Below are positions 1 to 8,198 of a DNA stretch of 40,414 nucleotides, piece after piece. The notes below the pieces were generated by a model, which did not search any database, had not been told where the DNA came from, and saw nothing but the letters and a program-made list of their open reading frames with translations. Each line of letters begins with the position of its first letter. Positions within the stretch are counted from its first letter, which is position 1. The translations under genes were made by a program, and so were the position numbers. The stretch is from Hyphomicrobiales bacterium. GTDB taxonomy: Bacteria > Pseudomonadota > Alphaproteobacteria > Rhizobiales > Rhizobiaceae. Where the stretch lies: contig UBYA01000005.1 in the NCBI GenBank assembly GCA_900469615.1, forward strand, positions 51,371 through 91,784, given 5' to 3'.

Positions 1-129
1 CCCTAGCCCTCTCCCCACACGCGGGGAGAGGGGATAACGATTGTGCTCGATAACAGTCCTTCCTACCAAGAGGCATGTTGTCTTGCTCCGTCGTCCCCTC
101 TCCCCGTTCCAACGGGGAGAGGGTTAGGG
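1..129. repeat. Nested palindromic intergenic element
   Basis: Two hairpins lie inside a larger inverted repeat. CCCTCTCCCC at 7-16 pairs with GGGGAGAGGG at 23-32. CCCTCTCCCCGTT at 96-108 pairs perfectly with 111-123 across a 2-nt loop. The outer arms 1-16 and 114-129 are also complementary with one mismatch. This nested arrangement is typical of the short mosaic repeats scattered between genes in Rhizobiaceae. Its left edge may lie outside the window. No coding potential is seen in 1-204. Confidence 0.75.
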
Positions 130-204
130 TGAGGGGCAAGTACCGGATAAGACGGTGGCACGGATCCGACGAACGAAACCCACCCCCATGACGAGATCAC
201 GCCC

Positions 205-1221
205 ATGAGCCGCGACGCCCTGAAGACCCTGTTTCATCCCTTTGCCTCCGGCACCGTAGACGCGCCCGGCGAGGGCGAGCGGATCCTGTTTCTCGGCGCC
301 GAGGCCGGCTTTGCACTGCCTGATGGTTTTGCCGCCGAGCTTTCCGCCGTCCAGGGCTTCCGCCCCTTCTATCGCCAGCTGCAGGCCCAGCGCATCAACG
401 TGACGCCGGAAATCGAAGGCGGTGACTATGACGGCGCGCTCGTGCTCTGCGGAAAGCACAAGGGCGAGAACGAAGACCATATCGCCGAGGCGCTGGCGCG
501 GGTGAAGGAAGGCGGCCTCATCCTCGTTGCCGGCGGCAAGGAAGACGGCATCCAGCCGCTGCGCAAGCGCATCGAAGGCTTCGACCTCGCGATCGAGCAC
601 ATGCCGAAATATCACGGCGTCGCCTTCTGGTTTGCGCGCCCTGCCGACATCGAAGCATTGACGGCCCAGCTCGCAAAGCCGGCGACGCGCGTCGATGGTC
701 GGTTCGTCACGGCGCCCGGCATGTTCTCCCACGACCGGATCGATGCCGGCTCCGAGCTGCTCGCGTCGCGCCTGCCGACGGATTTTTCCGGCGATGCCGC
801 CGACTTCGGCGCCGGCTGGGGCTATCTCTCCGTCGAACTCGCGACGAAATCGCCGAGAATCGAGCGTATCGACCTCTACGAGGCTCACTACGGCGCACTG
901 GAGGCCGCCCGCGCCAATCTGCTGGCAAACTGCCCGAAAGTCGCCCAGCGCTTCTTCTGGCACGATCTCGCGAGCGAGCCGGTCAAGGACAAGTACGACC
1001 TGATCGTGATGAACCCGCCCTTCCACGAGGGCCATGCCGCCGAGCCCTCGCTCGGACAGGCGATGATCAAGATGGCCGCTTCGGCGCTGCGGGGCGGCGG
1101 GCGGCTGATGCTGGTCGCCAATCGCGGCCTGCCCTACGAGCCGGTGCTGGCCGAAAACTTCAAGGAATTCGGCGAGACCTGCCGCAACGCTCGCTACAAG
1201 GTGCTCTGGGCGAAGAAGTAA
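205..1221 (+). CDS. Class I SAM-dependent methyltransferase, RsmC/RlmG-like
   Basis: The 338-residue protein has the two-domain plan of the RsmC/RlmG rRNA guanine-N2 methyltransferases: a degenerate N-terminal half (about 1-160) and a catalytic C-terminal half. PGMFSHDRID around 171-180 is the usual entry to the catalytic domain. DFGAGWGYLS at 200-209 is the glycine-rich SAM-binding motif and NPPFHEG at 270-276 is the N6/N2-type NPPF catalytic motif. The likely role is m2G methylation of ribosomal RNA. Whether it acts on 16S G1207 or another site cannot be read from the sequence. The start at 205 has no strong Shine-Dalgarno. It stands alone on the plus strand downstream of a palindromic repeat. 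Confidence 0.85.
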   Translation: MSRDALKTLFHPFASGTVDAPGEGERILFLGAEAGFALPDGFAAELSAVQGFRPFYRQLQAQRINVTPEIEGGDYDGALVLCGKHKGENEDHIAEALARVKEGGLILVAGGKEDGIQPLRKRIEGFDLAIEHMPKYHGVAFWFARPADIEALTAQLAKPATRVDGRFVTAPGMFSHDRIDAGSELLASRLPTDFSGDAADFGAGWGYLSVELATKSPRIERIDLYEAHYGALEAARANLLANCPKVAQRFFWHDLASEPVKDKYDLIVMNPPFHEGHAAEPSLGQAMIKMAASALRGGGRLMLVANRGLPYEPVLAENFKEFGETCRNARYKVLWAKK

Positions 1222-1310
1222 GACCGGAGCCGCGGCGGCCCCGACCTCAATTAAGCCACTGTCATATCCTCCCCTCCCGCTTCACTGCATCTTCGAAGCC
1301 GTGGGGGATC

Positions 1311-1952
1311 ATGACGCGAATTATGGGAATGACGCGCAGGAGCCTGCTTCAGTCCGGACTTCTCGCGCTCGCCTCGGCATTTCCCGCGGTGCGCCGTGCC
1401 GAGGCGAAACCTGGCTGGCAGTCTGCGTTGGTCGCCGCCGCGCGCAGCCAGATCGGCGTCACGACGCTCTATGATCCCGCCTATGTCCGGATCGCCTATC
1501 CGGGCGGCGACGTGCCGCCCGAGCGTGGCGTCTGTGCCGACGTCGTCATCCGCGCCTATCGCAGCGCCTTCGGCCTCGACCTGCAGAAGCTGGTGCATCA
1601 GGACATGACCACGCATTTCTCCGGATATCCGCAGGCGTGGAGCCTCAAGAGACCCGACAGCAACATCGACCATCGGCGCGTCCTCAATCTGGCTGCCTAT
1701 TTCAGCCGCAGGGGAACGGCGCTGCCGGTGAGCGACGATATCGGCCAATATCAGCCGGGCGATCTCGTCACGCAGCTTTTGCCGGGCAATCTGCCCCATA
1801 TCCTCATCGTTTCCTCCGGCATGTCGGGCGAGGCTGCGGGCCGTCCGCTGGTGATCCAGAATATCGGCGCGGGCGCAAGGGAGGACGATACGCTGTTTGC
1901 CTACCCAAGGACCGGGCATTTCCGCTTCGCGCCGGAGGCGGCAGCCTCTTGA
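1311..1952 (+). CDS. DUF1287 family exported protein
   Basis: A 213-residue protein that I recognise as DUF1287 (YiiX/YijF-like) from the segments around RSQIGVTTLYDPAYVRI, GVCADVVIRAYR and QYQPGDLVTQLLPGNLPHI. The Cys after GV and the His in LPHI fit an NlpC/P60-like cysteine peptidase fold, which is inference. The N terminus RRSLLQSGLLALASAFPAV reads as a secretion signal and the twin arginine suggests Tat export. The start is uncertain: ATG occurs at 1311, 1323 and 1329. A G-rich stretch at 1303-1307 lies very close to the first. It converges with the acetyltransferase gene downstream. Confidence 0.8.
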   Translation: MTRIMGMTRRSLLQSGLLALASAFPAVRRAEAKPGWQSALVAAARSQIGVTTLYDPAYVRIAYPGGDVPPERGVCADVVIRAYRSAFGLDLQKLVHQDMTTHFSGYPQAWSLKRPDSNIDHRRVLNLAAYFSRRGTALPVSDDIGQYQPGDLVTQLLPGNLPHILIVSSGMSGEAAGRPLVIQNIGAGAREDDTLFAYPRTGHFRFAPEAAAS

Positions 1953-2009
1953 GCGGGCATCCCCGGCAAGATGACCTGCTCCCGAGCCTTTTCTCCTATC
2001 TCGCGGAGA

Positions 2010-2588
2010 TCAATGCGTCCGATTCGGCACTCTTGCAGCCCATTCGCGGCTCAGGACGGCATAGACACATTCGTCGCCCCAGACGCCATTGAAGCGATCG
2101 CTTTCGATCAAAAGCGCCTCGCGACGCAAACCGAGCCGTTCGACAACACCAACGGAGCCGGCGTTCTTCGCATCCAGCCGCGCGAAGATCCGGTGAAAGC
2201 CGAATTTCTCGAAACCGAGGGTGATGATGGCCGCGGCTGCTTCGGTGGCGTATCCCTTTCCGGCATGGGCGGGGCTGAAGATATAGCCGACCTCGGCTTG
2301 CCGTGCGGCCTTGTTTGCGAATGTCAGGCTGACATCTCCCACCAAAGCATCATCCTCTCGCCGAACGGCGGCACACAGCAGCGTATCGCCGTCTTCGCAG
2401 AAAGGTGAATCGAGGCGGGCATCGAAACGCTCCCTCATCGCTTCAGGCGAAGGAGGATCACGGTACAGGAAACGATAGATTTCCGGCAGGGAGCGATAGG
2501 CGCTATAGGCGGCGAAATCCTCTGGCATGAAGCGGCGGAGGATGAGGCGATCGGTCGATGCGAGGGGTTTCGCGTCTTTCGACATCAT
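2010..2588 (-). CDS. GNAT family N-acetyltransferase (RimJ/RimL-like)
   Basis: The 192-residue protein starts with the RLILRRFMPEDFAAY segment usual for the RimJ/RimL subgroup. It carries EVGYIFSPAHAGKGYATEAAAAI (the acetyl-CoA pyrophosphate loop, motif A) around residues 95-117, followed by FGFHRIFARLDAKNAGSVGVVERLGL (motif B). It should acetylate an amino group using acetyl-CoA. The substrate cannot be predicted. Two adjacent ATGs (2588 and 2585) could both start it. It is read on the minus strand downstream of fabI, separated by a hairpin, so it may receive some read-through. Confidence 0.85.
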   Translation of the reverse strand: MMSKDAKPLASTDRLILRRFMPEDFAAYSAYRSLPEIYRFLYRDPPSPEAMRERFDARLDSPFCEDGDTLLCAAVRREDDALVGDVSLTFANKAARQAEVGYIFSPAHAGKGYATEAAAAIITLGFEKFGFHRIFARLDAKNAGSVGVVERLGLRREALLIESDRFNGVWGDECVYAVLSREWAARVPNRTH

Positions 2589-2619
2589 CGGGAATCCTCT
2601 GCAAGGATAGCCGGAAATG

Positions 2620-2650
2620 TCGTCCTCGCGGCCACGGACCGAGAGGACGA
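2620..2650 (-). terminator. Hairpin downstream of fabI (possible terminator)
   Basis: TCGTCCTC at 2620-2627 is the perfect inverse of GAGGACGA at 2643-2650. It sits between the fabI stop and the acetyltransferase start. Only a short T tract follows on the minus strand, so it may be a weak terminator or a processing or stability hairpin. Confidence 0.4.
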
Positions 2651-2663
2651 TTGGGATCAGGGC

Positions 2664-3470
2664 CTACTCGGCGTCGGCGCTCGACAGCGTTTCCAGCGTC
2701 GGCATCGAAGTGATGTTGTAGCCGGCATCAACGAAGTGGATTTCGCCGGTCACGCCGGCCGACAGGTCCGACAGCAGATAGAGCGAAGAGGAGCCGACCT
2801 GGTCGATGGTGACCGACTTGCGCAGCGGCGCGTTGCGCTGATTCCACGACAGGATGGCGCGGGCATCGGAAATGCCGGCACCGGCCAGCGTGCGGATCGG
2901 ACCGGCGGAAACCGCATTGACGCGGATGCCGCGCGGGCCGTAATCGGCAGCAAGATAGCGAACGGAGGCCTCGAGCGCCGCCTTGGCCACTCCCATGACG
3001 TTGTAGTTCGGGATCACGCGCGTCGAGCCGTTATAGGTCAGCGTCAGCATGCTGCCGCCTTCGGTCATCAGCTCGGCCGCACGGTTGGCGATCTCGGTGA
3101 AGGAGAAGCAGGAAATCACCATGGTACGGGTGAAATTCTCCCGCGTGGTGTTGGCATAAAGCCCTTTCAGCTCGTTCTTGTCGGAAAAGCCGATGGCATG
3201 GACGATGAAGTCCAGCTTGCCCCAGCGCTCCTTGATCGCGGCGAAGACGGCATCGACGGAAGCCAGATCCTCGACGTCGCACGGCAGAAGGAAATCCGAG
3301 CCGACTTCGGCTGCCAGCGGCTTGACGCGCTTGCCGAGCGCCTCGCCCTGAAACGTGAAAGCCAGTTCCGCGCCTTCGGCCGCCAGCGCCTTCGAAATAC
3401 CCCAGGCAATCGAGTGATTGTTTGCGACGCCCATGATGAGCCCGCGCTTACCCTGCATGATTCCCGTCAT
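2664..3470 (-). CDS. fabI: Enoyl-[acyl-carrier-protein] reductase (NADH) FabI
   Basis: FabI reduces trans-2-enoyl-ACP in each round of fatty acid elongation and is the triclosan target. The start chosen is ATG 3470 (MTGIMQGKRG), which gives 268 residues, close to the family norm. An in-frame upstream extension would run into fabB and is rejected. With this start the residues fall at the Escherichia coli numbers: Tyr146, Tyr156 and Lys163 of the Y-x6-K catalytic pair. The NADH-binding segment GVANNHSIAWG is at 14-24. Four bases separate it from the fabB stop, with AAGG inside the fabB end as ribosome site, so the pair is translationally linked. Confidence 0.95.
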   Translation of the reverse strand: MTGIMQGKRGLIMGVANNHSIAWGISKALAAEGAELAFTFQGEALGKRVKPLAAEVGSDFLLPCDVEDLASVDAVFAAIKERWGKLDFIVHAIGFSDKNELKGLYANTTRENFTRTMVISCFSFTEIANRAAELMTEGGSMLTLTYNGSTRVIPNYNVMGVAKAALEASVRYLAADYGPRGIRVNAVSAGPIRTLAGAGISDARAILSWNQRNAPLRKSVTIDQVGSSSLYLLSDLSAGVTGEIHFVDAGYNITSMPTLETLSSADAE

Positions 3471-3474
3471 TGCC

Positions 3475-4698
3475 TTATCCGTTGTAGCGCTGGAATACGA
3501 GCGTGGCGTTGGTGCCGCCGAAGCCGAAGGAGTTCGAAAGAGCGATGTCGAACTTGGCATTGTCGATACGCTTGCGCACGATCGGCACGCCTTCGAATTC
3601 CGGATCGAGTTCGGTGATATGGGCGCTTTCGCCGATGAAGCGCTCCTGCATCATCAGGATCGAATAGATCGACTCCTGCACGCCCGCCGCCCCGAGCGAA
3701 TGGCCCGTCAGCGACTTGGTCGACTGGATCGGCGGGATCTTGTCGCCGAAGACCTCGCGAATCGCGCCGATTTCCTTGCTGTCGCCCACCGGCGTCGAGG
3801 TGCCGTGCGTATTGATGTAGTCGATATCGCCCTTCACCGTGGAAAGCGCCTGGCGCATGCAGCGCGCGGCGCCTTCGCCGGACGGCGCGACCATGTCGTA
3901 GCCGTCCGAGGTGGCGCCGTAGCCGACGATCTCGGCATAGATCTTGGCGCCGCGAGCCTTGGCATGTTCCAGTTCTTCCAGCACCAGCACGCCGGCGCCG
4001 CCGGCGATGACGAAGCCGTCGCGCTTGGCGTCATAGGCGCGCGAGGCGGTTTCCGGATGGTTTTCGTTGAAGTCGGACGACATGGCGCCCATGGCGTCGA
4101 AGAGGTTCGACATCGTCCAGTCGAGATCTTCGTGACCGCCGGCGAACATGACGTCCTGCTTGCCCCACTGGATCATTTCAGCCGCATTGCCGATGCAATG
4201 CGCCGAGGTCGAGCAGGCGGACGAGATCGAATAGTTGACGCCGTGGATCTTGAACCAGGTCGCAAGCGTTGCCGACGCGGTCGAGGACATCGACTTCGGC
4301 ACGGCGAAGGGACCGATGCGCTTCGGGCTGTTGTTCTTGCGGGTGATGTCGGCCGCTTCGATCAGCGTGCGGGTCGACGGGCCGCCGGAGCCCATGATGA
4401 TGCCGGTGCGCTCGTTGGTGATGTCGCCTTCCTCGAGGCCGCTGTCGGCGATCGCCTGCTTCATGGCGACGTGGTTCCAGGCGCCGCCCTGCGACAGGAA
4501 GCGCATGGCGCGGCGATCCACCATATCGGTCGTATCGATGTTGGGCGAACCCCAGACCTGGCACTTGAAGCCATGCTCGGCGAAATCGGGGGAGAAAGAA
4601 ATGCCGGATTTGGCTTCGCGCAGCGAGGCGGTCACTTCTTGAGCATTGTTTCCAATCGAGGAGACAATACCCAGACCCGTAACAACTACCCGTCTCAT
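3475..4698 (-). CDS. fabB: 3-oxoacyl-ACP synthase I FabB
   Basis: The 407-residue condensing enzyme extends acyl-ACP with malonyl-ACP. It is needed for unsaturated fatty acid synthesis in the FabA/FabB route. The Cys-His-His triad is visible: Cys162 in [10 protein letters not shown], His298 in [11 protein letters not shown] and His333 in [12 protein letters not shown]. Length and N terminus ([16 protein letters not shown]) match the family. It lies 53 bases after fabA and 4 before fabI on the minus strand, which makes fabA-fabB-fabI a likely single transcript. Pairing with fabA, rather than standing with acpP-fabF, supports FabB over FabF. Confidence 0.95.
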   Translation of the reverse strand: MRRVVVTGLGIVSSIGNNAQEVTASLREAKSGISFSPDFAEHGFKCQVWGSPNIDTTDMVDRRAMRFLSQGGAWNHVAMKQAIADSGLEEGDITNERTGIIMGSGGPSTRTLIEAADITRKNNSPKRIGPFAVPKSMSSTASATLATWFKIHGVNYSISSACSTSAHCIGNAAEMIQWGKQDVMFAGGHEDLDWTMSNLFDAMGAMSSDFNENHPETASRAYDAKRDGFVIAGGAGVLVLEELEHAKARGAKIYAEIVGYGATSDGYDMVAPSGEGAARCMRQALSTVKGDIDYINTHGTSTPVGDSKEIGAIREVFGDKIPPIQSTKSLTGHSLGAAGVQESIYSILMMQERFIGESAHITELDPEFEGVPIVRKRIDNAKFDIALSNSFGFGGTNATLVFQRYNG

Positions 4699-4751
4699 AT
4701 CGATGACCTTTTCTAAAACGTCTGTCTTGGTGGAGGCGGCGGCGCCGCGGT

Positions 4752-5267
4752 TCAGGCGACCTTGTCCTTCGACAGGCCCACACGCAGGTCCGTCGCCTGA
4801 TAGATGGTTTCACCGTCGGCCTTCAGCCAGCCGTCGGCGGTGCCGAGGACGAGACGGCCGCGCATGACGCGCTTGAAGTCGATGCCGTATTCGAGAAGCT
4901 TCGTGTCCGGACGAATCATGCCCTTGAACTTCACCTCGCCTGTCGAAAGCGCCATGCCGCGGCCGGGCTCGCCGAGCCAGCCGAGGAAGAAGCCGGTGAG
5001 CTGCCACATGCCGTCGAGGCCGAGGCATCCCGGCATGATGGGGTTGCCGGCGAAATGACACGGGAAGTACCAGTCATCGGGGCGCACGTCGTATTCGGCG
5101 CGGATGAAGCCCTTGTCGAAGGCGCCGCCGGTTTCCGAAATTTCTGTAATGCGATGGACCATCAGCATCGGCGGCAGGGGAAGCTGCGCGTTGCCCGGGC
5201 CGAACAGTTCGCCGCGGCCGCAAGCCAGGATTTCCTCGTAATTGAAGCTGGGCTGTCTCGTCGTCAT
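4752..5267 (-). CDS. fabA: 3-hydroxydecanoyl-ACP dehydratase/isomerase FabA
   Basis: FabA dehydrates 3-hydroxydecanoyl-ACP and isomerises the trans-2 to the cis-3 double bond, the branch point to unsaturated fatty acids. The 171-residue protein has the hot-dog catalytic segment [20 protein letters not shown] at 70-89, with His71 and Asp85 as the expected catalytic pair. The ATG at 5267 is preceded by GGAA at a normal distance. It is the first gene of the minus-strand fab cluster and is divergent from irr, an arrangement I associate with rhizobia. Confidence 0.95.
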   Translation of the reverse strand: MTTRQPSFNYEEILACGRGELFGPGNAQLPLPPMLMVHRITEISETGGAFDKGFIRAEYDVRPDDWYFPCHFAGNPIMPGCLGLDGMWQLTGFFLGWLGEPGRGMALSTGEVKFKGMIRPDTKLLEYGIDFKRVMRGRLVLGTADGWLKADGETIYQATDLRVGLSKDKVA

Positions 5268-5564
5268 AAAAATTCCGTTTCCCCCACATGAATGCCGATG
5301 GATGTGAAGCTTTAGTGCAAGATGGACAGAAAATGAAGCGAAAGCATCACGCTCTCATTCATCCGTTCGATCGAATGCACTAGCTGTTATGTGGTGGTCG
5401 CATACAGGAACGCCAGAGCCGCGACCAGAGCGAAATGCGCCAAAAGCCCGTTTTTTGCGGCTTTTGAGCACCTTCCCACTGCATGGAAACTATTGAAAGC
5501 AATCAAGGCAAAAGTTATATGGCTTAGTAAAGAATTATAGAGCTCAGGAATCCGGAGTCCCTGA
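5268..5564. promoter_or_regulatory. fabA-irr divergent intergenic region
   Basis: This 297-base AT-richer region separates two divergent genes. For irr a convincing sigma-70-like promoter is visible: TTGAAA at 5493-5498, a 17-base spacer, then TATATG at 5516-5521, 43 bases before the ATG, with GGAG at 5554-5557 as ribosome site. A 10-bp palindrome TTCGATCGAA lies at 5366-5375. A hairpin with arms CAAAAGCC (5441-5448) and GGCTTTTG (5459-5466) lies mid-region. I could not pick out a convincing iron box or a clear fabA promoter. Confidence 0.55.
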
Positions 5565-5987
5565 ATGGCGGAAGAGGCCGAAATCGCGATCGAAAGCAGG
5601 CTGCGCAATGTGGGCCTGAGGCCGACCCGACAGCGGATCGCGCTGGGGGATCTTCTTTTCGCCAAGGGCGACCGCCATCTGACCGTGGAAGAGCTTCACG
5701 AGGAAGCCGTTGCCGCCGGTGTCCCCGTTTCGCTCGCGACCGTCTACAACACGCTGCATCAGTTCACCGAGGCCGGGCTGATCCGCGTGCTCGCCGTCGA
5801 GAGCACCAAGACCTATTTCGACACCAACGTCTCCGACCACCATCACTTTTTCGTGGAAGGCCATAACGAGGTGCTGGATATCCCCATCAGCAACCTGACG
5901 ATCGGCAATCTGCCCGAGCCGCCCAAGGGCATGGAAATCGCCCATGTCGACGTGGTGATCCGCCTGCGCCGCAAGCAGCGGCAATAG
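5565..5987 (+). CDS. irr: Iron response regulator Irr (Fur superfamily)
   Basis: The 140-residue protein has the Fur winged-helix fold: GLRPTRQRIALGDLLF at 17-32 and the recognition helix around PVSLATVYNTLHQFTEAGLI (54-73). The dimer and metal domain contains a three-histidine run, His92-94 in SDHHHFF, characteristic of rhizobial Irr and tied to heme sensing. The N-terminal GCPW heme-regulatory motif of Bradyrhizobium Irr is absent, as is usual in Rhizobium-type Irr. In these bacteria Irr represses iron-consuming genes when iron is low. It is read divergently from fabA. Confidence 0.92.
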   Translation: MAEEAEIAIESRLRNVGLRPTRQRIALGDLLFAKGDRHLTVEELHEEAVAAGVPVSLATVYNTLHQFTEAGLIRVLAVESTKTYFDTNVSDHHHFFVEGHNEVLDIPISNLTIGNLPEPPKGMEIAHVDVVIRLRRKQRQ

Positions 5988-6021
5988 GCAGCAGGCAGCA
6001 GGCAGCAGGCAGCAGGCAGCA
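5987..6021. repeat. Five perfect tandem copies of GGCAGCA
   Basis: A 7-bp unit is repeated five times without a mismatch, beginning at the last base of the irr stop codon. Seven is not a multiple of three, so copy-number change would alter frame if the tract were translated. It lies in the gap before the convergent TRIC-like gene. Confidence 0.95.
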
Positions 6022-6076
6022 GAATTGTTTCCCGGGCGCTTGCTGTTTCCTATTGCCCGATACCCATTGCCTCCAA

Positions 6077-6712
6077 TTACATCACATCATCCGGATGCCG
6101 GCCTGGCTTGTGGCGATAGGTCGGAAAGGTCCAGCCGAACCAGAGCGCGCCGCCGCGCACCGCGAAGGCCGCCGCCACGCCCAATCCCGCCGACACATAG
6201 AGCGGCAGCATCGTCGCATTGGCGGCGGTGAAGACGCCTGCGCCGACGAGCGAGGCCGTCACGTAGATTTCCGGCCGCAGCAGCACCGAGGGCTGGTTCG
6301 CGAGCAGATCGCGCAGGATGCCGCCGAACGTCGCCGTCAGCGCGCCGGTGACGATGGCGACCGTGGGGGAGCCCGTCGCCGCCATGCCCTTGGCCGCCCC
6401 CATGACGCAATAGGCCGACAATCCGACCGCATCGAGCCACAGAAGCAGCCGGTAGCGCGATTCGAACAGATGCGCGGTGAAGAAGAACAGCACGCCGACC
6501 GCGGCGCAGATGATGATATAGGTCGGGTTCAGCACCCAGAAGACCGGCACCCGGCCCAGGACGATATCGCGAAGCGTACCGCCTCCGATGCCGGTGACAG
6601 CGGCCAGGAACAGGAAGCCGATCAGATCGAGCTGCTTGCGCGAGGCCGCGAGCGCACCGGTTGCGGCAAAAAGGGCGACGCCGGCATAATCAAGAAACGA
6701 CAGAAGCGACAT
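6077..6712 (-). CDS. TRIC/UPF0126 family membrane channel protein (YicG/YadS-like)
   Basis: The 211-residue, very hydrophobic protein has the internal duplication of the UPF0126 (bacterial TRIC cation channel) family. Each repeat has three helices and a glycine-rich motif: GIGGGTLRDIVLGRVPVFW near residue 42 and TFGGILRDLLANQPSVLL near residue 126. About six to seven membrane helices are expected. Bacterial TRIC homologues are proposed to pass monovalent cations. The start at ATG 6712 (MSLLSFLDYAG) fits the family. A longer in-frame extension begins in the neighbouring promoter region and is rejected. Confidence 0.88.
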   Translation of the reverse strand: MSLLSFLDYAGVALFAATGALAASRKQLDLIGFLFLAAVTGIGGGTLRDIVLGRVPVFWVLNPTYIIICAAVGVLFFFTAHLFESRYRLLLWLDAVGLSAYCVMGAAKGMAATGSPTVAIVTGALTATFGGILRDLLANQPSVLLRPEIYVTASLVGAGVFTAANATMLPLYVSAGLGVAAAFAVRGGALWFGWTFPTYRHKPGRHPDDVM

Positions 6713-6852
6713 CGAAAACTCCAACGGGGCGCCGGCGATTTTTCCGGAATGAATCACGACGGCAAGGGCCGCGCAAGCAGGCGCGTGCAAAGATATCGCA
6801 GCGGTTACGGCGACCATCGTGGCCGCAACGGCACTTCGAAGAGGAATCCCCC

Positions 6853-7332
6853 TTGAAATCCCTGCTGATCGTCATCCTGAACCTCGTCGCATTCGTCATC
6901 ATGCCCGTTTCGGCCGTGGCGCAGCAATCGATCCTGCAGGACCCCGTGGCTTTCGAAAAGGATCACTTCACCAAGAGCTGCGACGGCCAGGTGAGCTTCG
7001 GCGACAAGTTCGCGACCGAACAGGACGTCAACAACGACAAGCTGACCGATATCGTCATCAATGAGGGCGAGATCACCTGCAAGGGCGAAAAAGGGCCCTA
7101 CTGCACCGATGAGGGATGCCCTTACAATTTCTACGTCCAGGTGGCGGAGGGCGGCTATCTGCTGATCGCCACGGCGCAGATCTACGGCTACGATTTCATC
7201 CAGCGCTTCGGCAACATGGTGCTGGTCATGAAAATGCATCCGCACTTCTGCGACCGCAAGGATGGCGAGGATTCCTGCGAGATCACCGTCAGGGTCCGCG
7301 GCACGAAGTTCGTCACCATATCGAAGAAATAG
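6853..7332 (+). CDS. Small exported protein of unknown function (TTG start)
   Basis: The start chosen is TTG 6853, seven bases after a good GAGGA ribosome site at 6841-6845. It yields 159 residues beginning with a classic signal peptide (KSLLIVILNLVAFVIMPVSAVAQQ, cleavage after about residue 23). The mature part contains six cysteines (in SCDGQ, ITCKGEK, YCTDEGCPYN, FCDRKDG and SCEIT), so disulfides in the periplasm are likely. NNDKLTDIVINEGEI resembles an FG-GAP-like or EF-hand-like acidic loop, but I cannot name a family. It is divergent from the TRIC gene and convergent with the YdcF-like gene three bases away. Confidence 0.7.
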   Translation: MKSLLIVILNLVAFVIMPVSAVAQQSILQDPVAFEKDHFTKSCDGQVSFGDKFATEQDVNNDKLTDIVINEGEITCKGEKGPYCTDEGCPYNFYVQVAEGGYLLIATAQIYGYDFIQRFGNMVLVMKMHPHFCDRKDGEDSCEITVRVRGTKFVTISKK

Positions 7333-7335
7333 GCC

Positions 7336-8127
7336 TCACGGCGCCGGATACAGCGCCGAGGTGCGGCCGACCGCGTAATATCCGACCAGGCCGACCCATT
7401 CGCGCGCGCCCGTCGCCAGCAGCTGCGCATTGCGCGACGGCTGCGTGAAATCGAAACCGAGCTTTTCCTTGCCGGTACTGCGATAATCGACCGGCCAGGG
7501 CACGACATCGATGCCCTGCTTGCGGAAGATGCCCATCGAGCGCGGCATATGGAAACCGGAGGTGATGAGCAGGCAATCCGAAAGCCCGTTCCGTGCCAGC
7601 AGCTCCTTCGTATTGACCGCGTTCTCGAACGTGGTGCGCGACGTCGTGTCCTCGACCATGCGGCTCGTCGGGATGCCGAGCGCGGTGAAGAAGCGCTCCG
7701 AGATGACGGCGTCGCCCTCATAGGTGCCGCCGATCGAGCCGTCGCCGCCCGAGATCAGGATACGCGCCTGCGGGTATTTCTGCGCCAGCCGCAATGCTTC
7801 GATCAGCCGATCGCCAGCCGAATCGAGCTCGTAGCCGCCGCGCACGGTCGCCACCTCGTTCTGCGTGGCGCCGCCGAGAACGATCATGCATTTGAGATCG
7901 GCGGGATCGGCCGCAGGATGCGGAAAACGCTCTTCCAGCCCCTGGACGATATAGGAACCCGCCGTCGTATAGAGCGCGACGAACAGGATGAGTGTCGCCA
8001 GCAGTGACGAGGCTGCGGAGATGGCGCGCCAGCGCAGGAGAGCCGCAATGAACGCCAGGAGCACGAAGAGAAACGCCAGCGACAGCGGCTGACCGAAAAT
8101 CCAGACAAGTTTCGAAAAAACGAACAC
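7336..8127 (-). CDS. YdcF/SanA family membrane protein (DUF218)
   Basis: The 263-residue protein has two N-terminal membrane helices (about 7-28 and 38-58) followed by a DUF218 domain. CMIVLGGATQNE, ARILISGGDGSIGG, EDTTSRTTFENAVNT and LLITSGFHMPRSMGIF are the ordered conserved blocks. The family (ElyC/SanA/YdcF) is linked to envelope integrity. Its enzymatic role is not settled. It is read on the minus strand and is probably a single gene: the next upstream gene (YoaK-like) is 71 bases away. Confidence 0.88.
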   Translation of the reverse strand: MFVFSKLVWIFGQPLSLAFLFVLLAFIAALLRWRAISAASSLLATLILFVALYTTAGSYIVQGLEERFPHPAADPADLKCMIVLGGATQNEVATVRGGYELDSAGDRLIEALRLAQKYPQARILISGGDGSIGGTYEGDAVISERFFTALGIPTSRMVEDTTSRTTFENAVNTKELLARNGLSDCLLITSGFHMPRSMGIFRKQGIDVVPWPVDYRSTGKEKLGFDFTQPSRNAQLLATGAREWVGLVGYYAVGRTSALYPAP

Positions 8128-8198
8128 GGCACATCCTTACGCTTGTCGGCAAAACGATTCGTCTTTTCTCCTAGCAGATTTTGTGCGCTGCAATGTGG

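Noticed and set aside
3418..4716. A 432-codon plus-strand frame over fabB
   Set aside because: Antisense shadow of fabB, which has its full catalytic triad and normal length.
5499..5550. Iron control element (Irr box) in front of irr
   Set aside because: AAAGAATTATAGA has a faint resemblance only. The symmetric arms expected of the motif are not present.
5387..5665. A 92-codon minus-strand open frame in the fabA-irr gap, ending in a hydrophobic stretch
   Set aside because: Most of it overlaps irr antisense. A small membrane peptide of about 30 residues at its end (GLLAHFALVAALAF region) is conceivable but has no convincing start.
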